A stretch of 64,000 nucleotides of DNA from contig CAWHGF010000007.1 in assembly GCA_963828825.1 (NCBI GenBank), positions 868,001 through 932,000 on the forward strand, read 5' to 3'. This document shows, piece by piece, positions 25,794-34,994 of this stretch. How positions within the stretch are numbered: position 1 is the stretch's first letter; the number at the start of each line of letters is the position of its first letter. This DNA comes from Bog-473 sp963828825. Its GTDB lineage: Bacteria > Actinomycetota > Acidimicrobiia > Acidimicrobiales > RAAP-2. The position numbers were made by a program, and so were the translations under genes. The notes under the pieces are model-generated. The model was not told where the DNA came from, ran no database searches, and worked only from the letters and a program-made list of their open reading frames with translations.

Positions 25794-27101
25794 CTACGCG
25801 TTTGAGTGGGGAGAGCGGGTTCTGATCCTTGGCGGTGATGGACGCCTGGGCCACGTGACACCACCGGCGTGAAGAAGTACCCGCAGTCGGTAGTGATCGA
25901 AGCAGGTGAAGCCCCGTCCGGAGCGCTTGACCTTCTTCACGCACAGGTTGAGACCTTCGGTCGGACCGTTGGACGCTCCGGTGCGGTGGTGATTCAAGAT
26001 CTCGGTGCTCCAGCGCTCGAGGGTGTCGCCGAGCGAGCGGATCTCTTCGACCTCGTCGCTCTTGGATCCGACGATGGCCTTGTCGAGGAGAACTCTGGCA
26101 ACCTTGGGATCCTCGGTCAGGTAGATGTCGCGCACCGACTCTTTGGCCAACCACGCACCCAGGAGCTCGTCGTGGGGATCGCCGTGGCGCAGCCCGAGCA
26201 GCACGCGGTCATGACCACGCTCATCGAGACGCTCGTAGCCGGACAAGAGGAGCTTGCGGATCCGATAGAGCGGATCGGCCTTGCGGCCACGATGGCCGAG
26301 CGTCTCGTTCTGGACGCGCCGGCGCACCTTGTCGACGCAGCGGTTGGCGATTCTCACGACATGAAACGGGTCGGCGACGCGGATCGCATGATCGAGGTGC
26401 GGGGACGTACCCGAGCGATAGCTCTCGGCGAGGTCAGTGGCGACCACACGAATGGCTCTCATCCAGGCCGGGTCCTGGTCCGCACACCATCGCCGCAGGT
26501 CAGGAGCGGTGTTTCCCTCCACCAGGTCGATGATCCTCTTGCCGTTGAGGTCCACCAGGCCGGTCACGTAGATGGTCCGGTGCTCTCTCGTCGCCGAGAG
26601 GAAGGACGTCTCGTCGATGCCGAGCGCCCGGACCTTGTTCACGCGCTTGGGGTCCTCGACCAGTGGCGTGCCGTGCCGGACCACGGCGTCCATCACGGTC
26701 CACCAGCACACCCCGAGTTCGCGGGCGACGACGGCGACCGGGAGAGCCAGCTCTCCGACCTGGCGGGTGGCTTCTGCTCCGGCACGGAGCGTCAGGACGG
26801 CCCGTGGGGCGACGTGCTCAGTGCCCTCGGTCCACGTCTTGGCCGCGCAGTCGGGGTCGACACAGCGCCAGCGCCGCTTCAGCCAGACCAGACGTGCCGG
26901 CCGCCCGAAGCACGGGAGATCCCTGATGTCGACCCTGACGCGGTCCTTGGCCTCGGCGCGCACACCGCAGGTCAGGCAGCCCTCGAAGTCAGCCATCGTC
27001 TCGACCATGACGATCACCTCGGAGGGGGTCTCTTCCACGGCCAACACCCGGAAGCCGTTAAGTCCCAACAGTGCTTCTGCCAGGCCGGTAGCGTCGTCCA
27101 T
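25794..27101 (-). mobile_element. ISL3-family transposase
   Basis: Full-length transposase of the ISL3 family (about 435 aa). The N-terminal zinc-finger part has CLTCGV...CVDPDCAAKTW, then the DDE domain with ALGIDETSF (first D), VATDLAESYR and VADPFHVVRIAN (second D region), and EGLNLCVKKVKRSGRGF with FDHYRLRVLL at the end. ATG 27101 has GGAGG upstream; an in-frame TTG at 27131 is possible. I could not define terminal inverted repeats with confidence, so only the gene is given. It marks a transposition event in an otherwise housekeeping region. Confidence 0.9.
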
Positions 27102-27422
27102 CGTCAGGGGTCCTCCTCGTTGGGTCGTCAAGCAACCTCAACGATGTCGGGGCCCCTGGCCGCGTTCGTGGATACTTCGCTACGTCACGCTCCCCAGTTC
27201 AACGCGAAGAGCCACTTTGGCTGGGTGTTGCGGCAACGCCTGGCTCAGCAGGCTTTACCCCTACCTCGCTGCCGAGAGGAACCTCTCAATGCCGGAGGCA
27301 TTGGAAAGTCCCCATGCTCTGTTCATCTTGCTCCACAAGGTCCCACCGCAAGGCCAACAGGGAAGACTTGGGCGTCTTTCCGCGAGTGTGTCTCGGCCAT
27401 GTTTCCATTGGAGAGCGCAACC
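27102..27422. other. Gap upstream of the transposase
   Basis: About 320 bases between the transposase start and the end of the secreted-protein gene. It probably contains one end of the IS; AACGCGAAGAGCC near 27210 is a weak end candidate. No gene recognised. Confidence 0.4.
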
Positions 27423-29000
27423 CTACGATACCGACACCTGCAGCGGATTCTGTGCATCCGCGGCAAGGTTCGCTGCCGCGCTGGCCGAGAGCTTAGGCGC
27501 TTCGAAGTAGCGATAACGGGTCACCTGGAAAGTGTTCGCCGTCGATTGACCAGAAACGCTGGGGCACGCCGATGAGACTCCGTAGATGGTTGGATCGGTA
27601 CAGGGCATGGGTCCTCCGCTGGGGCCGGTCACCTGAAGTCCGTTCTGCCCCCAGGCCGTGTTGTCACCGGTGCACGGCGGTGGACTCGCGGGCTGTTGGT
27701 CCAAGTAATAGGTGCTTGCTTGAAGTCCGGAAATGTCGGTCTGGACGTTGTAAGTGGTCACCAACGATCCCTGTGATCCCGACACCATTTGCCATGAGGG
27801 CGGTTGTGACCCGCTGTTCAACGTGTCTGGCACTCCGTCGATACTCACCCCGTTGGGGTTATTCGAATCAGAGTATGACATCCCGGAGACGCCAGTCTCC
27901 ATGTCGTCGAAGGACATGACGCCAGGGATCGAATGAACGACGAGATTTGTGATCGAATCCTCGCGTTGAGGGTAGAAGATGTCAGTTGAGATCGTGTACT
28001 GGCCGCTGTTGGCCCCGATGAAGGAGCGAATGGCGCGCACCGGTCCGCTGATATTGACAACGAATCCGCCCTCGTATGGAGTCGTCGGGATGGTGTCGTC
28101 GAACGTATCCTCACTGCGCCCACAGTTCCCCGGCGCGAACTGAACCCTGCTTCTCTCGAGCATGTTGGTCCCCGAGCCTCCGTCAGCCGTGATCGCAAGA
28201 CCGTTGTTCAACCAACGGTCGCCAAAGTCCTGAGAATATGAGCCAGTCACGACTGTCGACTGCTCAGGGTTGCCGGCTGCCGTGTTATTCGGCGCGTTCG
28301 CACTAGTGCCCATGTGGTAGGTGGCCTCGTAGTTCCCCGAGTCAAGGCTGAACGTGTATTTGACGCCGGTCGTTCCGGCGCCACCGCCGGTGAGGGTAGG
28401 GCTGGAAAATAAATAGACGTACCCAGTCTGAGAGGTGTTCAACGGATCAGTGAGGGTAATCTGCTGCTCCGTGCTTCCGGTCACATTGGCCGGAAATGAT
28501 CCCGAGGGCGCTTTCTGCCCCGCCAGGTTCTCCATGAACGAGACCTGGTCGTAGTCGCCAAGTCCACTGTGCGATGCCACCCCGGTATAGGTGGGCCACC
28601 ACGTGTAGCCAGGCGCGGACTGAGCCGGGTTGGTATACACGAGCACGTCGTAGGGAGCACCGCTCGGAAGGGTCGCATAATCGCTGGTGGGTCTGTTCAA
28701 GATTTGGCCGGGGTTCACGAGGTCGCGCTGGTCCACCTGTGTCGGGATTTGGTGCCACGCGCTTCCGTCCCAGGAGAATCCGACGATGTGGGGGGGCGAA
28801 CTGCCGAGGAGCTTCGGAAGAGAGGATCCTTCGAGCACAACCGGCTCTTCCGGCCGATTGAGGCTCGAACCGTAGATCGTGCAGGCCGAGAGGCTAACCG
28901 CGACTGCGCAAAACGCCAACGCCGCGCTGGCATAGGTTCTCCTGCGAGATCGGCGTAACTGGGGAGAGCGACTCCGAGCCGTCCGTACTGGTATGACCAC
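27423..29000 (-). CDS. Secreted lipoprotein of unknown function
   Basis: Exported protein of about 525 aa. From GTG 29000 (GGGGGTGAAAG upstream) it has an arginine-rich start, a hydrophobic stretch (ASAALAFCAVAVSL) and a lipobox LSAC, so it should be lipid-anchored outside the cell. The mature part is beta-rich with many W, Y, N and G residues (VGFSWDGSAWHQIPTQVD; TWWPTYTGVASHSGLGDYDQVSF; SFIGANSGQYTISTDIFYPQRED). Six or more cysteines in the mature part could form disulfides. I do not recognise a catalytic family. It lies between the IS and a decayed surface gene. Confidence 0.7.
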   Translation of the reverse strand: MVIPVRTARSRSPQLRRSRRRTYASAALAFCAVAVSLSACTIYGSSLNRPEEPVVLEGSSLPKLLGSSPPHIVGFSWDGSAWHQIPTQVDQRDLVNPGQILNRPTSDYATLPSGAPYDVLVYTNPAQSAPGYTWWPTYTGVASHSGLGDYDQVSFMENLAGQKAPSGSFPANVTGSTEQQITLTDPLNTSQTGYVYLFSSPTLTGGGAGTTGVKYTFSLDSGNYEATYHMGTSANAPNNTAAGNPEQSTVVTGSYSQDFGDRWLNNGLAITADGGSGTNMLERSRVQFAPGNCGRSEDTFDDTIPTTPYEGGFVVNISGPVRAIRSFIGANSGQYTISTDIFYPQREDSITNLVVHSIPGVMSFDDMETGVSGMSYSDSNNPNGVSIDGVPDTLNSGSQPPSWQMVSGSQGSLVTTYNVQTDISGLQASTYYLDQQPASPPPCTGDNTAWGQNGLQVTGPSGGPMPCTDPTIYGVSSACPSVSGQSTANTFQVTRYRYFEAPKLSASAAANLAADAQNPLQVSVS

Positions 29001-29373
29001 CCTTTCACCCCCAGGCTCACTCGACTTCGTGCTACACCCTCTATCACTTTGCAATGTTCTGCGCCAGCATGCAGCAATCTTCACTGTTGCATGCAGTTCC
29101 GTTCGCAAGGATCTACTCTGTGAATGCGATCGGGGAGCAGCATCCGTTCCATCGATTCCTCAAGCCGCCCCACCGTTGAGGAGTTCACCCTACGACGCAC
29201 GGATCGCGGAGCGCATCCGAGGCGGTAGGACCGAAGCTGTCACGTTGCAGCAATACTCCCAGCAATACTCCCACATCACCTAAACACTAAGGATACTCCG
29301 ACGTCTACTGGCAATCTGTGCTCGCCGTCGCGGTGGCAAAACTACGGGACAACGAGGGCTCGATGGCCGACGA
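29001..29373. other. Non-coding, lower-GC gap
   Basis: No gene recognised. It contains a perfect 12-base tandem duplication, AGCAATACTCCC at 29249-29260 and 29261-29272. Confidence 0.5.
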
Positions 29374-29613
29374 TTACGGTGCTAACCCGGAAACGTTGTT
29401 GATCGAGATGGGCACCCCCGGAATCGAGCCGTGGAACTGGGCATCAGCAAAGCTAAAAACCCGACCGTTGAGGAGGTGAACTGTGCCTTGGACACCACTG
29501 ACGACGTCGCGAGCGGAGGTCGTGGCGAACGAGCCGACCTGACTTGACAAGGACCCATGGAACTGGCCGTCACCGAAGCTAAAGACGTCGCCGGAACGTC
29601 GAGCTGGGAGCCT
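29374..29613 (-). pseudogene. Decayed C-terminus of a GDAQFHGS surface-repeat protein
   Basis: Reading the minus strand from 29613 to the TAA at 29374 gives an open frame without a start codon containing GDVFSFGDGQFHGS and GRVFSFADAQFHGS, 45 residues apart. This is the same repeat unit as in the intact surface protein at 59627-61384 (DGGIFSYGDAVFYGS). A stop codon lies just upstream at 29616-29614, and no longer frame extends it, so it is a remnant. It was missed by start-codon-based gene finding. Confidence 0.7.
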
Positions 29614-29841
29614 TCAGGGGAGGAGCTCGCAACGAGTCAAGTCACCAAGTCCAATAACCGCTGTATAGCCATCGGAGGGTTTGAATAGTGTCTCAGGCTC
29701 TCCGCGTCGGGCCGTGCGATGTCTGGACGTTCACGGCCGAGCACCCGCCATTTCGGCTTGCCGTGTCGAGCCAGGGCCCGGAGGACGATCGGCAACCTTT
29801 ACCGGAATCTGCAGGAAACTGTCCCTGGGATGGAGCGCGAG

Positions 29842-30963
29842 TCAGAGACTGTCGTGTGGATTCGGGAGAACGGCGGACGTCCAGGCCAGCCCAATGCACA
29901 TCTCGTCGGTTGACCCATCTCCCCAAGTGACGAAGTGTGGCGGCGCTTTGCGCAGGATTGGCAATTCTTGCGCAAGGTTCGGGTTGTAGGAACATGTCAC
30001 CTGCACCGGCTCACCGGCCGTGACGGGTACAGGGCTGCTGAGGTTGTACGACTTCTGGTCGTGAAAGTCGAAGTTGGGCACGTTCAGGACGGTCTTGGCC
30101 TGTGGAGTCCCGGGGTTGAGCACCATCTTGAAGGACCGTCCAAGGAGGTGCATGTGCGCGTACACCCTCACGAGGTAGCCGCTTTTCTGGATCTTCGACG
30201 TGCATGAGGTCGAATCTCCCTCGGGTGGATCGGCTGGGTTGTTCCCGCAGAGTGCTTCGATGCCGTTCACCTCCTCGACGGCAGTCTGGCCGAAGCGCTG
30301 GCCCAGGTTGGCCAACGATGCGGCGCGGTTGCACAGTGGACCGCTGACACCTGCCGGACACGGAATGTCAGGTGGTGCGAGCATCAAGTTGAGGTGGAGG
30401 GGCAGGAGCGGTGCCGATTCCGGCAGCGTGCGGAGCACCAGAGAGTTCTTCACCGGCTTATCGCCGAGAAGCAGCGTGTAGTGGACCTGCATGACGACCA
30501 GACTTCCCGCTGGGAGCGGAACACCGGTGTCCTTCGGAAAATCGTCCACTCCCGCACCCGGGGTCCAAAACGTCAACAGAGGGACCGCGGCGACTCCCGC
30601 CGGGTCCGAGCTCGGGAGAGGCAGACCGAAGCACGTCCAGCCGCGCCCTCCTCTGTTTGCCCGCTCTGCGGTGGTGGCGAGCGACGGCGGCAGGAGGAAC
30701 AGAGCCGCGTGGTGAACCTCATCGCTCCCAGCGACGAACTTGCTGGAGACGATGTACTCGTTCTGGGTCACTTGGGGGTTCACCAGCGTGCAGTGGTAGT
30801 CGTCGGTCGTCCCAGGCGCGGCGACCGGCTTGTACGCGTGCGACATGGCCATCGAGATGGTTCTGATTGCTGGCTCCGAGCTCGAAGCCGCTGACGTAGA
30901 AGCCGACAGAAGCGCTCCGGAGGCCGTCAGCATCGCTGCCACAAGGAACATCACAGCTCGCAT
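29842..30963 (-). CDS. Secreted PHM-like copper type II monooxygenase
   Basis: Exported protein (373 aa) of the copper type II, ascorbate-dependent monooxygenase class, which in animals includes peptidylglycine hydroxylating (PHM) and dopamine beta-monooxygenases. After a signal peptide (MRAVMFLVAAMLTASGALLS) it keeps all expected copper ligands: the HH of DEVHHAAL and the H of MQVHYTLL for the first copper, and the two H of AHMHLLG plus the M of GSTDEMC for the second. DDYHCTLVNP and paired cysteines are also present. Start ATG 30963 has a -10-like TAGCTT 8 bases upstream. Its paralogue is at 39616-40815. The natural substrate is unknown. Confidence 0.85.
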   Translation of the reverse strand: MRAVMFLVAAMLTASGALLSASTSAASSSEPAIRTISMAMSHAYKPVAAPGTTDDYHCTLVNPQVTQNEYIVSSKFVAGSDEVHHAALFLLPPSLATTAERANRGGRGWTCFGLPLPSSDPAGVAAVPLLTFWTPGAGVDDFPKDTGVPLPAGSLVVMQVHYTLLLGDKPVKNSLVLRTLPESAPLLPLHLNLMLAPPDIPCPAGVSGPLCNRAASLANLGQRFGQTAVEEVNGIEALCGNNPADPPEGDSTSCTSKIQKSGYLVRVYAHMHLLGRSFKMVLNPGTPQAKTVLNVPNFDFHDQKSYNLSSPVPVTAGEPVQVTCSYNPNLAQELPILRKAPPHFVTWGDGSTDEMCIGLAWTSAVLPNPHDSL

Positions 30964-30971
30964 GCCGGCCG

Positions 30972-30977
30972 AAGCTA
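30972..30977 (-). promoter_or_regulatory. -10 element TAGCTT, leaderless start
   Basis: Minus-strand TAGCTT (30977 to 30972) with 8 bases to ATG 30963 and no ribosome-binding site. Confidence 0.45.
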
Positions 30978-31222
30978 ACAGGAGAAAGGCCTGGCCGCTG
31001 GAGGAATAGTTTGGCAAAGAACTGATTGAGTGCCCAATCGCATTGTGAACCGGACTGATCCGGCGGAGTCGCCTTTCCATTCTCCCAGATGGGGCTTGTT
31101 TTGCTGCCCAAGAATGCGCTTCTCGGGGTCCACGCAGTCATGAGGGCCCACCGAGGTCGGTCTGCCAAGCGATCGGCCCTCCCGTTACGATGAGCACCGA
31201 CAGTAGGAATCCGGAGATGCCG

Positions 31223-31660
31223 ATGAGCACGAGAACAACGTGTGACAATCCGATGTGCTCGTGTGATCCATGCATATGTGCCCATTGCGCCTGCGGCGTC
31301 GTCACGCTCGGCGATCTCGAGCGCCGGGTGCTGGGTATCGTGTGGGACCAGCCCGATCCCGAGCCGACTGGACGCGACGTGGCTGATGCGCTCCCCGCGC
31401 ATGCCTATACAACGGTCGCCACGGTCCTGGACCGCCTGGTCAACAAGGGACTCCTGCGTCGCCGCCGAGACGGCCGTACCATCAGGTTCGCTCCGATCGG
31501 CGTTCGAGGGGCCCACACCGCCGTCGTCATGCGTCAGGCCCTGACGGCCGACGGCGATCCGAGCGCGGCCCTCGTCTGCTTCGCGCGAACGCTGACGAAG
31601 TCGGAGGTGGCCGTCCTCCTCGGTGCGCTCGACGAAAGCAGCTCCCGCGCCACGGGTTGA
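31223..31660 (+). CDS. BlaI/MecI/CopY-family repressor with cysteine-rich N-terminus
   Basis: Winged-helix transcriptional repressor (145 aa). The BlaI domain begins at LGDLERRVLGIVWDQ and contains AYTTVATVLDRLVNKGLLRRRRDGR, the DNA-recognition and wing region. Ahead of it is an unusual extension, CDNPMCSCDPCICAHCACG: seven cysteines and a histidine in 19 residues in CxC and CxxC spacing, which should bind a thiophilic metal. I chose ATG 31223 because GGAG lies 6 bases upstream; ATG 31190 and 31217 are alternatives. CopY relatives sense copper through cysteines, but at the C-terminus. Surrounding copper genes suggest this is a copper-responsive repressor. Confidence 0.85.
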   Translation: MSTRTTCDNPMCSCDPCICAHCACGVVTLGDLERRVLGIVWDQPDPEPTGRDVADALPAHAYTTVATVLDRLVNKGLLRRRRDGRTIRFAPIGVRGAHTAVVMRQALTADGDPSAALVCFARTLTKSEVAVLLGALDESSSRATG

Positions 31661-31746
31661 AGAGCTTCACCGCCTCGATCCCGTACGAAATCGACACCTG
31701 CCTCGCGCTGAGAGAGCCTGACACAGGCAAGGCCCCCCGGCCTCCG

Positions 31747-32424
31747 TCAGAGCATCAGAATGAGCATGAAGCCCATGCCGACGCACATGACAACGTGGCT
31801 GGCGTCCTCGAGCCATGGCGCGGTGATGAGCCTCACGGCGCCAGGAGAGGCCGATGCCGGAGACGACCCGTTCGGAGCTTCGACCGACGGGCCGCCCGAT
31901 CCACTCATGGCGTAGGCCCGGGCGTGCCTGCCGTGGTGGGAGACGCCCTTGACCGGCGAAGCGAGCGTGAAGACGGCTGAGGCGAAGAACGAGACGGCCA
32001 ACAGGAAGCCGAGCGCAGGATCGATTCGCGCACTCGACGACGACGCCATCGACATCGACATCGCCCCGGACCCCGCTCCTCCCGGAAATACGTACATCAA
32101 GAGCATGGCAAAGCTCATCGCAGCATGGATCAGATAGTGGGTCAGGTGGATGCCGAACGCGATCACCGATTGCACGCTCTGCACGAGGAACCAGACGAGC
32201 AAAACCGTGAAGATGAGCTCCCAGATCGCGCTGGGTCCGAAGGCCCAGTCGGCAACGAACATGCCGGCCATGGAGGTTCCCATGAAAATGTGGGCGATGT
32301 CGACGTCCCAGCCGGCGTTCCTACGGGTTGTGACTGACACGGCGAGCAGCACGAGGCCATAGGCGGCCACGGCCAGCATCGCCACTGCCAAGAGGTAGTA
32401 GAGCCAGGCGGGAGTGGGCGTCAC
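31747..32424 (-). CDS. DUF5134-like integral membrane protein
   Basis: Membrane protein of 225 aa with five to six hydrophobic segments (WLYYLLAVAMLAVAAYGLVLL; HIFMGTSMAGMFVADW; MSFAMLLMYVF; MCVGMGFMLILML). It is rich in Met and His, with MSMSMASSSS and HHGRHARAYAMSG, which may bind copper. The layout matches actinobacterial proteins annotated DUF5134; the assignment is from memory of that family. GTG 32424 overlaps the stop of the upstream membrane-protein gene by 4 bases (GTGA), so the two are co-translated. Confidence 0.72.
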   Translation of the reverse strand: MTPTPAWLYYLLAVAMLAVAAYGLVLLAVSVTTRRNAGWDVDIAHIFMGTSMAGMFVADWAFGPSAIWELIFTVLLVWFLVQSVQSVIAFGIHLTHYLIHAAMSFAMLLMYVFPGGAGSGAMSMSMASSSSARIDPALGFLLAVSFFASAVFTLASPVKGVSHHGRHARAYAMSGSGGPSVEAPNGSSPASASPGAVRLITAPWLEDASHVVMCVGMGFMLILML

Positions 32425-33443
32425 GCGACGAGGACCCCTCTCGAACCGTCTGTCGAGCTCGAGGACGCGTCGCTCGCGGTACTTCGAGCCAACGTCAACG
32501 GCCAGTAGAGCAACGCCAGGATGATGACGAGCGGCCCCGAGTTCGGATCGGTGGCACCGCCGGCCAGGATCCCCCCGAAGTCCTCGGTAGCCGCCCAGAT
32601 GGCGGCGAACACAACCATGGCCAGTACCAGGGTGAACTTGGTGACCGGATCCGGGAGGTACACCCCGACCGCCACCACGACGCAGATGACCGCGAGCAGG
32701 ATCGCGGCGGTCGTGCCGTGACGGAGGAGCAGCGATTCGGTGGACCGATCGATATGGGCAAGCCAACCGGGCTCTCCCGTGTAGGCAGCCACCAGGTCAT
32801 GCAGCGACTGGGGCGACCGACCCGAGCCGACGACGGCCAAGAGGGCCAACAGGCCCCAGACCACCGCCCAGATCGCCTTGGCGGCGGTCACCCCGACGCT
32901 TCGAGCAGCGACAAAGGGTCGGTTTGAGTGCTCGCTCGGCCACAGCAGTACCGCCAGTACGGCGTAGAAGAGCACGCCGCCGGGGCCGCCGCCGAAAGGC
33001 GTGGCGCCCCCGTGGGCGATGTTTCCCAGACCTTCCCCGAACCACCAGACGCTCAGCGACCAGACGATGGAGAGCGCCAGGGCGGGTTTCACAGATCGCT
33101 TCCAGACGATCCCAAAGGCGATCAGGAACTGCACGAGGGCGAAGATCGTATTGCTGAGCACCGGATCGTGGTAGACGTTCGAGGCATTCCAGGTGATCGA
33201 GTGCGCGACCCACCCGGGGTTACCGGCGGCGACCGAGTTGAGCATGCCGCTGAACCCGTTCGAGCCCCGAGTGAACATGAACGGCTGGATTTGCAAGACC
33301 GCGTCGAGGAGCCAGATCGTTGCCAGCACCAGCTGGAACGTCCGCTGAAGATCCCTGGGTTGTCCGCCGGCGCTGGCCACCATCCCGCTCGGACGAATGT
33401 CCGTGGCAGTTGAATTTTCGTCTTTGAGGTCTGCCAGGCTCAC
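32421..33443 (-). CDS. Polytopic membrane protein, possible copper-responsive
   Basis: Protein of 340 aa with about eight membrane segments (LVLATIWLLDAVLQIQPFMF; IFALVQFLIAFGIVW; ALSIVWSLSVWWFGEGLG; VLFYAVLAVLLWP; AIWAVVWGLLALLAVV; AAILLAVICVVVAVGVYL; LVLAMVVFAAIWAA; LVIILALLYWPL). No family recognised. GTG 33443 is preceded by GAGAGGGGTGAG. A BlaI-type operator lies 48-64 bases upstream, so the BlaI-family repressor encoded at 31223 probably controls this gene and its coupled partner. Confidence 0.75.
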   Translation of the reverse strand: MSLADLKDENSTATDIRPSGMVASAGGQPRDLQRTFQLVLATIWLLDAVLQIQPFMFTRGSNGFSGMLNSVAAGNPGWVAHSITWNASNVYHDPVLSNTIFALVQFLIAFGIVWKRSVKPALALSIVWSLSVWWFGEGLGNIAHGGATPFGGGPGGVLFYAVLAVLLWPSEHSNRPFVAARSVGVTAAKAIWAVVWGLLALLAVVGSGRSPQSLHDLVAAYTGEPGWLAHIDRSTESLLLRHGTTAAILLAVICVVVAVGVYLPDPVTKFTLVLAMVVFAAIWAATEDFGGILAGGATDPNSGPLVIILALLYWPLTLARSTASDASSSSTDGSRGVLVA

Positions 33444-33490
33444 CGCTCACCCCTCTCTGTCAGGGCTCAGCTCCTCCGATCGGGAGTTAC

Positions 33491-33507
33491 TACTACCAAT
33501 CGTAGTA
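33491..33507. promoter_or_regulatory. BlaI/CopY-type operator
   Basis: Inverted repeat TACTAC-CAATC-GTAGTA. The half-sites equal those of the known mycobacterial BlaI operator (TACTAC...GTAGTA), here with a 5-base rather than 4-base centre; an overlapping register gives TTACTAC/GTAGTAA (33487-33508). It lies between the minus-strand membrane operon (GTG 33443) and the plus-strand DyP gene (ATG 33624), so it could control both. A BlaI-family gene is 1.8 kb away. Confidence 0.7.
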
Positions 33508-33623
33508 ATACCGCAACCCTCCGACCTGTCCCAGGGTCCGGGCCGCCGACCTCCGGGCGTCGCTGTAACGAGAGATAATCGCGGCCGCCGGCACGGGGCC
33601 ACCGGCTGCCGTGCCTTCATGCC

Positions 33624-34948
33624 ATGACCGACGACACCGACACTTCAAACGGTCCTTCGAGTGGCAACCCGACCCCGGGCACGATATCCCGGCGTCATTT
33701 CCTCGGTGCCGCGAGTGCCCTCAGCGCGGTCGGGGGGGCGTGCGCGGGGGCGGCCGCCGTCGGCATCCCTCTGGGGCTGACCGCCGACACGGGGCAGTCG
33801 CCGGACGACTCCTCCTCGAGCGGGACGGAGCCGTTTTACGGCACGCACCAAGGCGGGATCATAACGCCCCCACAGAGCCACACCTATTTCGCAGTGCTCG
33901 ATGTGACCACGAACGATCGAAGGCGGCTCACGGACCTGCTGCAAGGTTGGACGGCCATCGCGGCCAACCTGACGTCCGGTCGACCTGCACATCCGATGAC
34001 CCGCGACCCGGGCCGCACCCAGCCCGACAGTGGCGAAGCCGTCGGTCTGGGCTCGGCGCGCCTCACGCTCAACGTCGGATTCGGGCCCGGCCTATTCGGC
34101 GTCGACGGACTCGATCGGTTCAGCCTGGCTGATCGCTGGCCCATTCAGCTCATCGATCTCCCGACGTTTCGCGGGGATGCTCTGACCGCCTCGACAACCG
34201 GTGGCGATCTCACCATTCACGCCTGCGCGGACGACCCCCAGGTGGCATTTCACGCCGTGCGACAACTCGTTCGCGCCGGTGGGGCCCTGACGTCTATCCG
34301 GTGGTCCCAGGCGGGGTTCAACGAAGCCGACGCGAGTCGCGGCACCCCGAGGAACTTGCTCGGCTTCAAGGACGGGACGTCGAACCCCCACACGATGGCC
34401 GAGCTGGATCAATTCGTCTGGGCACGGTCCGATGCACCCGAGTGGATGGCTGGTGGGACCTACCTGGTCATGCGGCGCATCAGGATTTCGCTCGACCAGT
34501 GGGACGCCCAAACGCTACGAAGCCAGGAACGGGCCGTTGGCCGCCACAAGGCGACGGGCGCTCCGCTCGGACGGTCCGGGGAGTTCCACACGCTCGACCT
34601 CGATTCCGCGGACTCTGCCGGTCGCCCGGTCATCCCGCTCGACGCGCATGTTCGGTTGGCCTCACCGCAGGAGAATTGGGCGCGGCTTTGCTCCGTCGCA
34701 GCTATTCGTACACCAACGGTGTGGCGCCCCCGCAAGAGTCCGGATCGGGGTCTCCGTCGCTCGACGCCGGGCTCCTGTTTGCGTCCTATCAGAGTGATCC
34801 CCGCCTTGCATTCATTCCCATTTTTCACACTTTGGCTGAGAAGGACGCCCTTTCCAGATTCTGCATCTGTACCGCGAGCGCGATCGCCGCACTCCCGCCC
34901 GCGCCCTCGAAGGAAGGACGCTGGATCGGACAGGATCTGTTCTCCTAG
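33624..34948 (+). pseudogene. Tat-exported DyP-type heme peroxidase, one frameshift
   Basis: Dye-decolorizing peroxidase of the EfeB-like class. The Tat signal SRRHFLGAASALSAVGG shows export of the folded heme enzyme. The catalytic distal segment is GFKDGTSNP, and the probable heme-ligand histidine is in DAHVRLASP. The frame breaks near 34675-34690: SPQENW continues as LLRRSYSYTNG in the next frame, ending GRWIGQDLFS at 34948. Restoring one base in the TTGGG or CTTT run mends it. Both parts are well conserved, so a sequence-level deletion is likely. EfeB proteins act in iron and heme handling; here the enzyme sits among copper genes. Confidence 0.82.
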
Positions 34949-34994
34949 ATCAGGGGATCCTCGCAAGTCTCCTAGATCAGGGGATCCTCGCAAG
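34941..34994. repeat. 27-bp perfect tandem duplication
   Basis: Two identical, adjacent 27-base copies (34941-34967 and 34968-34994), each starting TCTCCTAGATCAGGGG. The first copy contains the DyP stop codon TAG (34946-34948), so the second lies just after the gene. Confidence 0.95.

Noticed and set aside
25660..27240. Exact inverted-repeat ends of the ISL3 element
   Set aside because: Segments near 25675 and 27210 match only weakly, so I did not set element borders.
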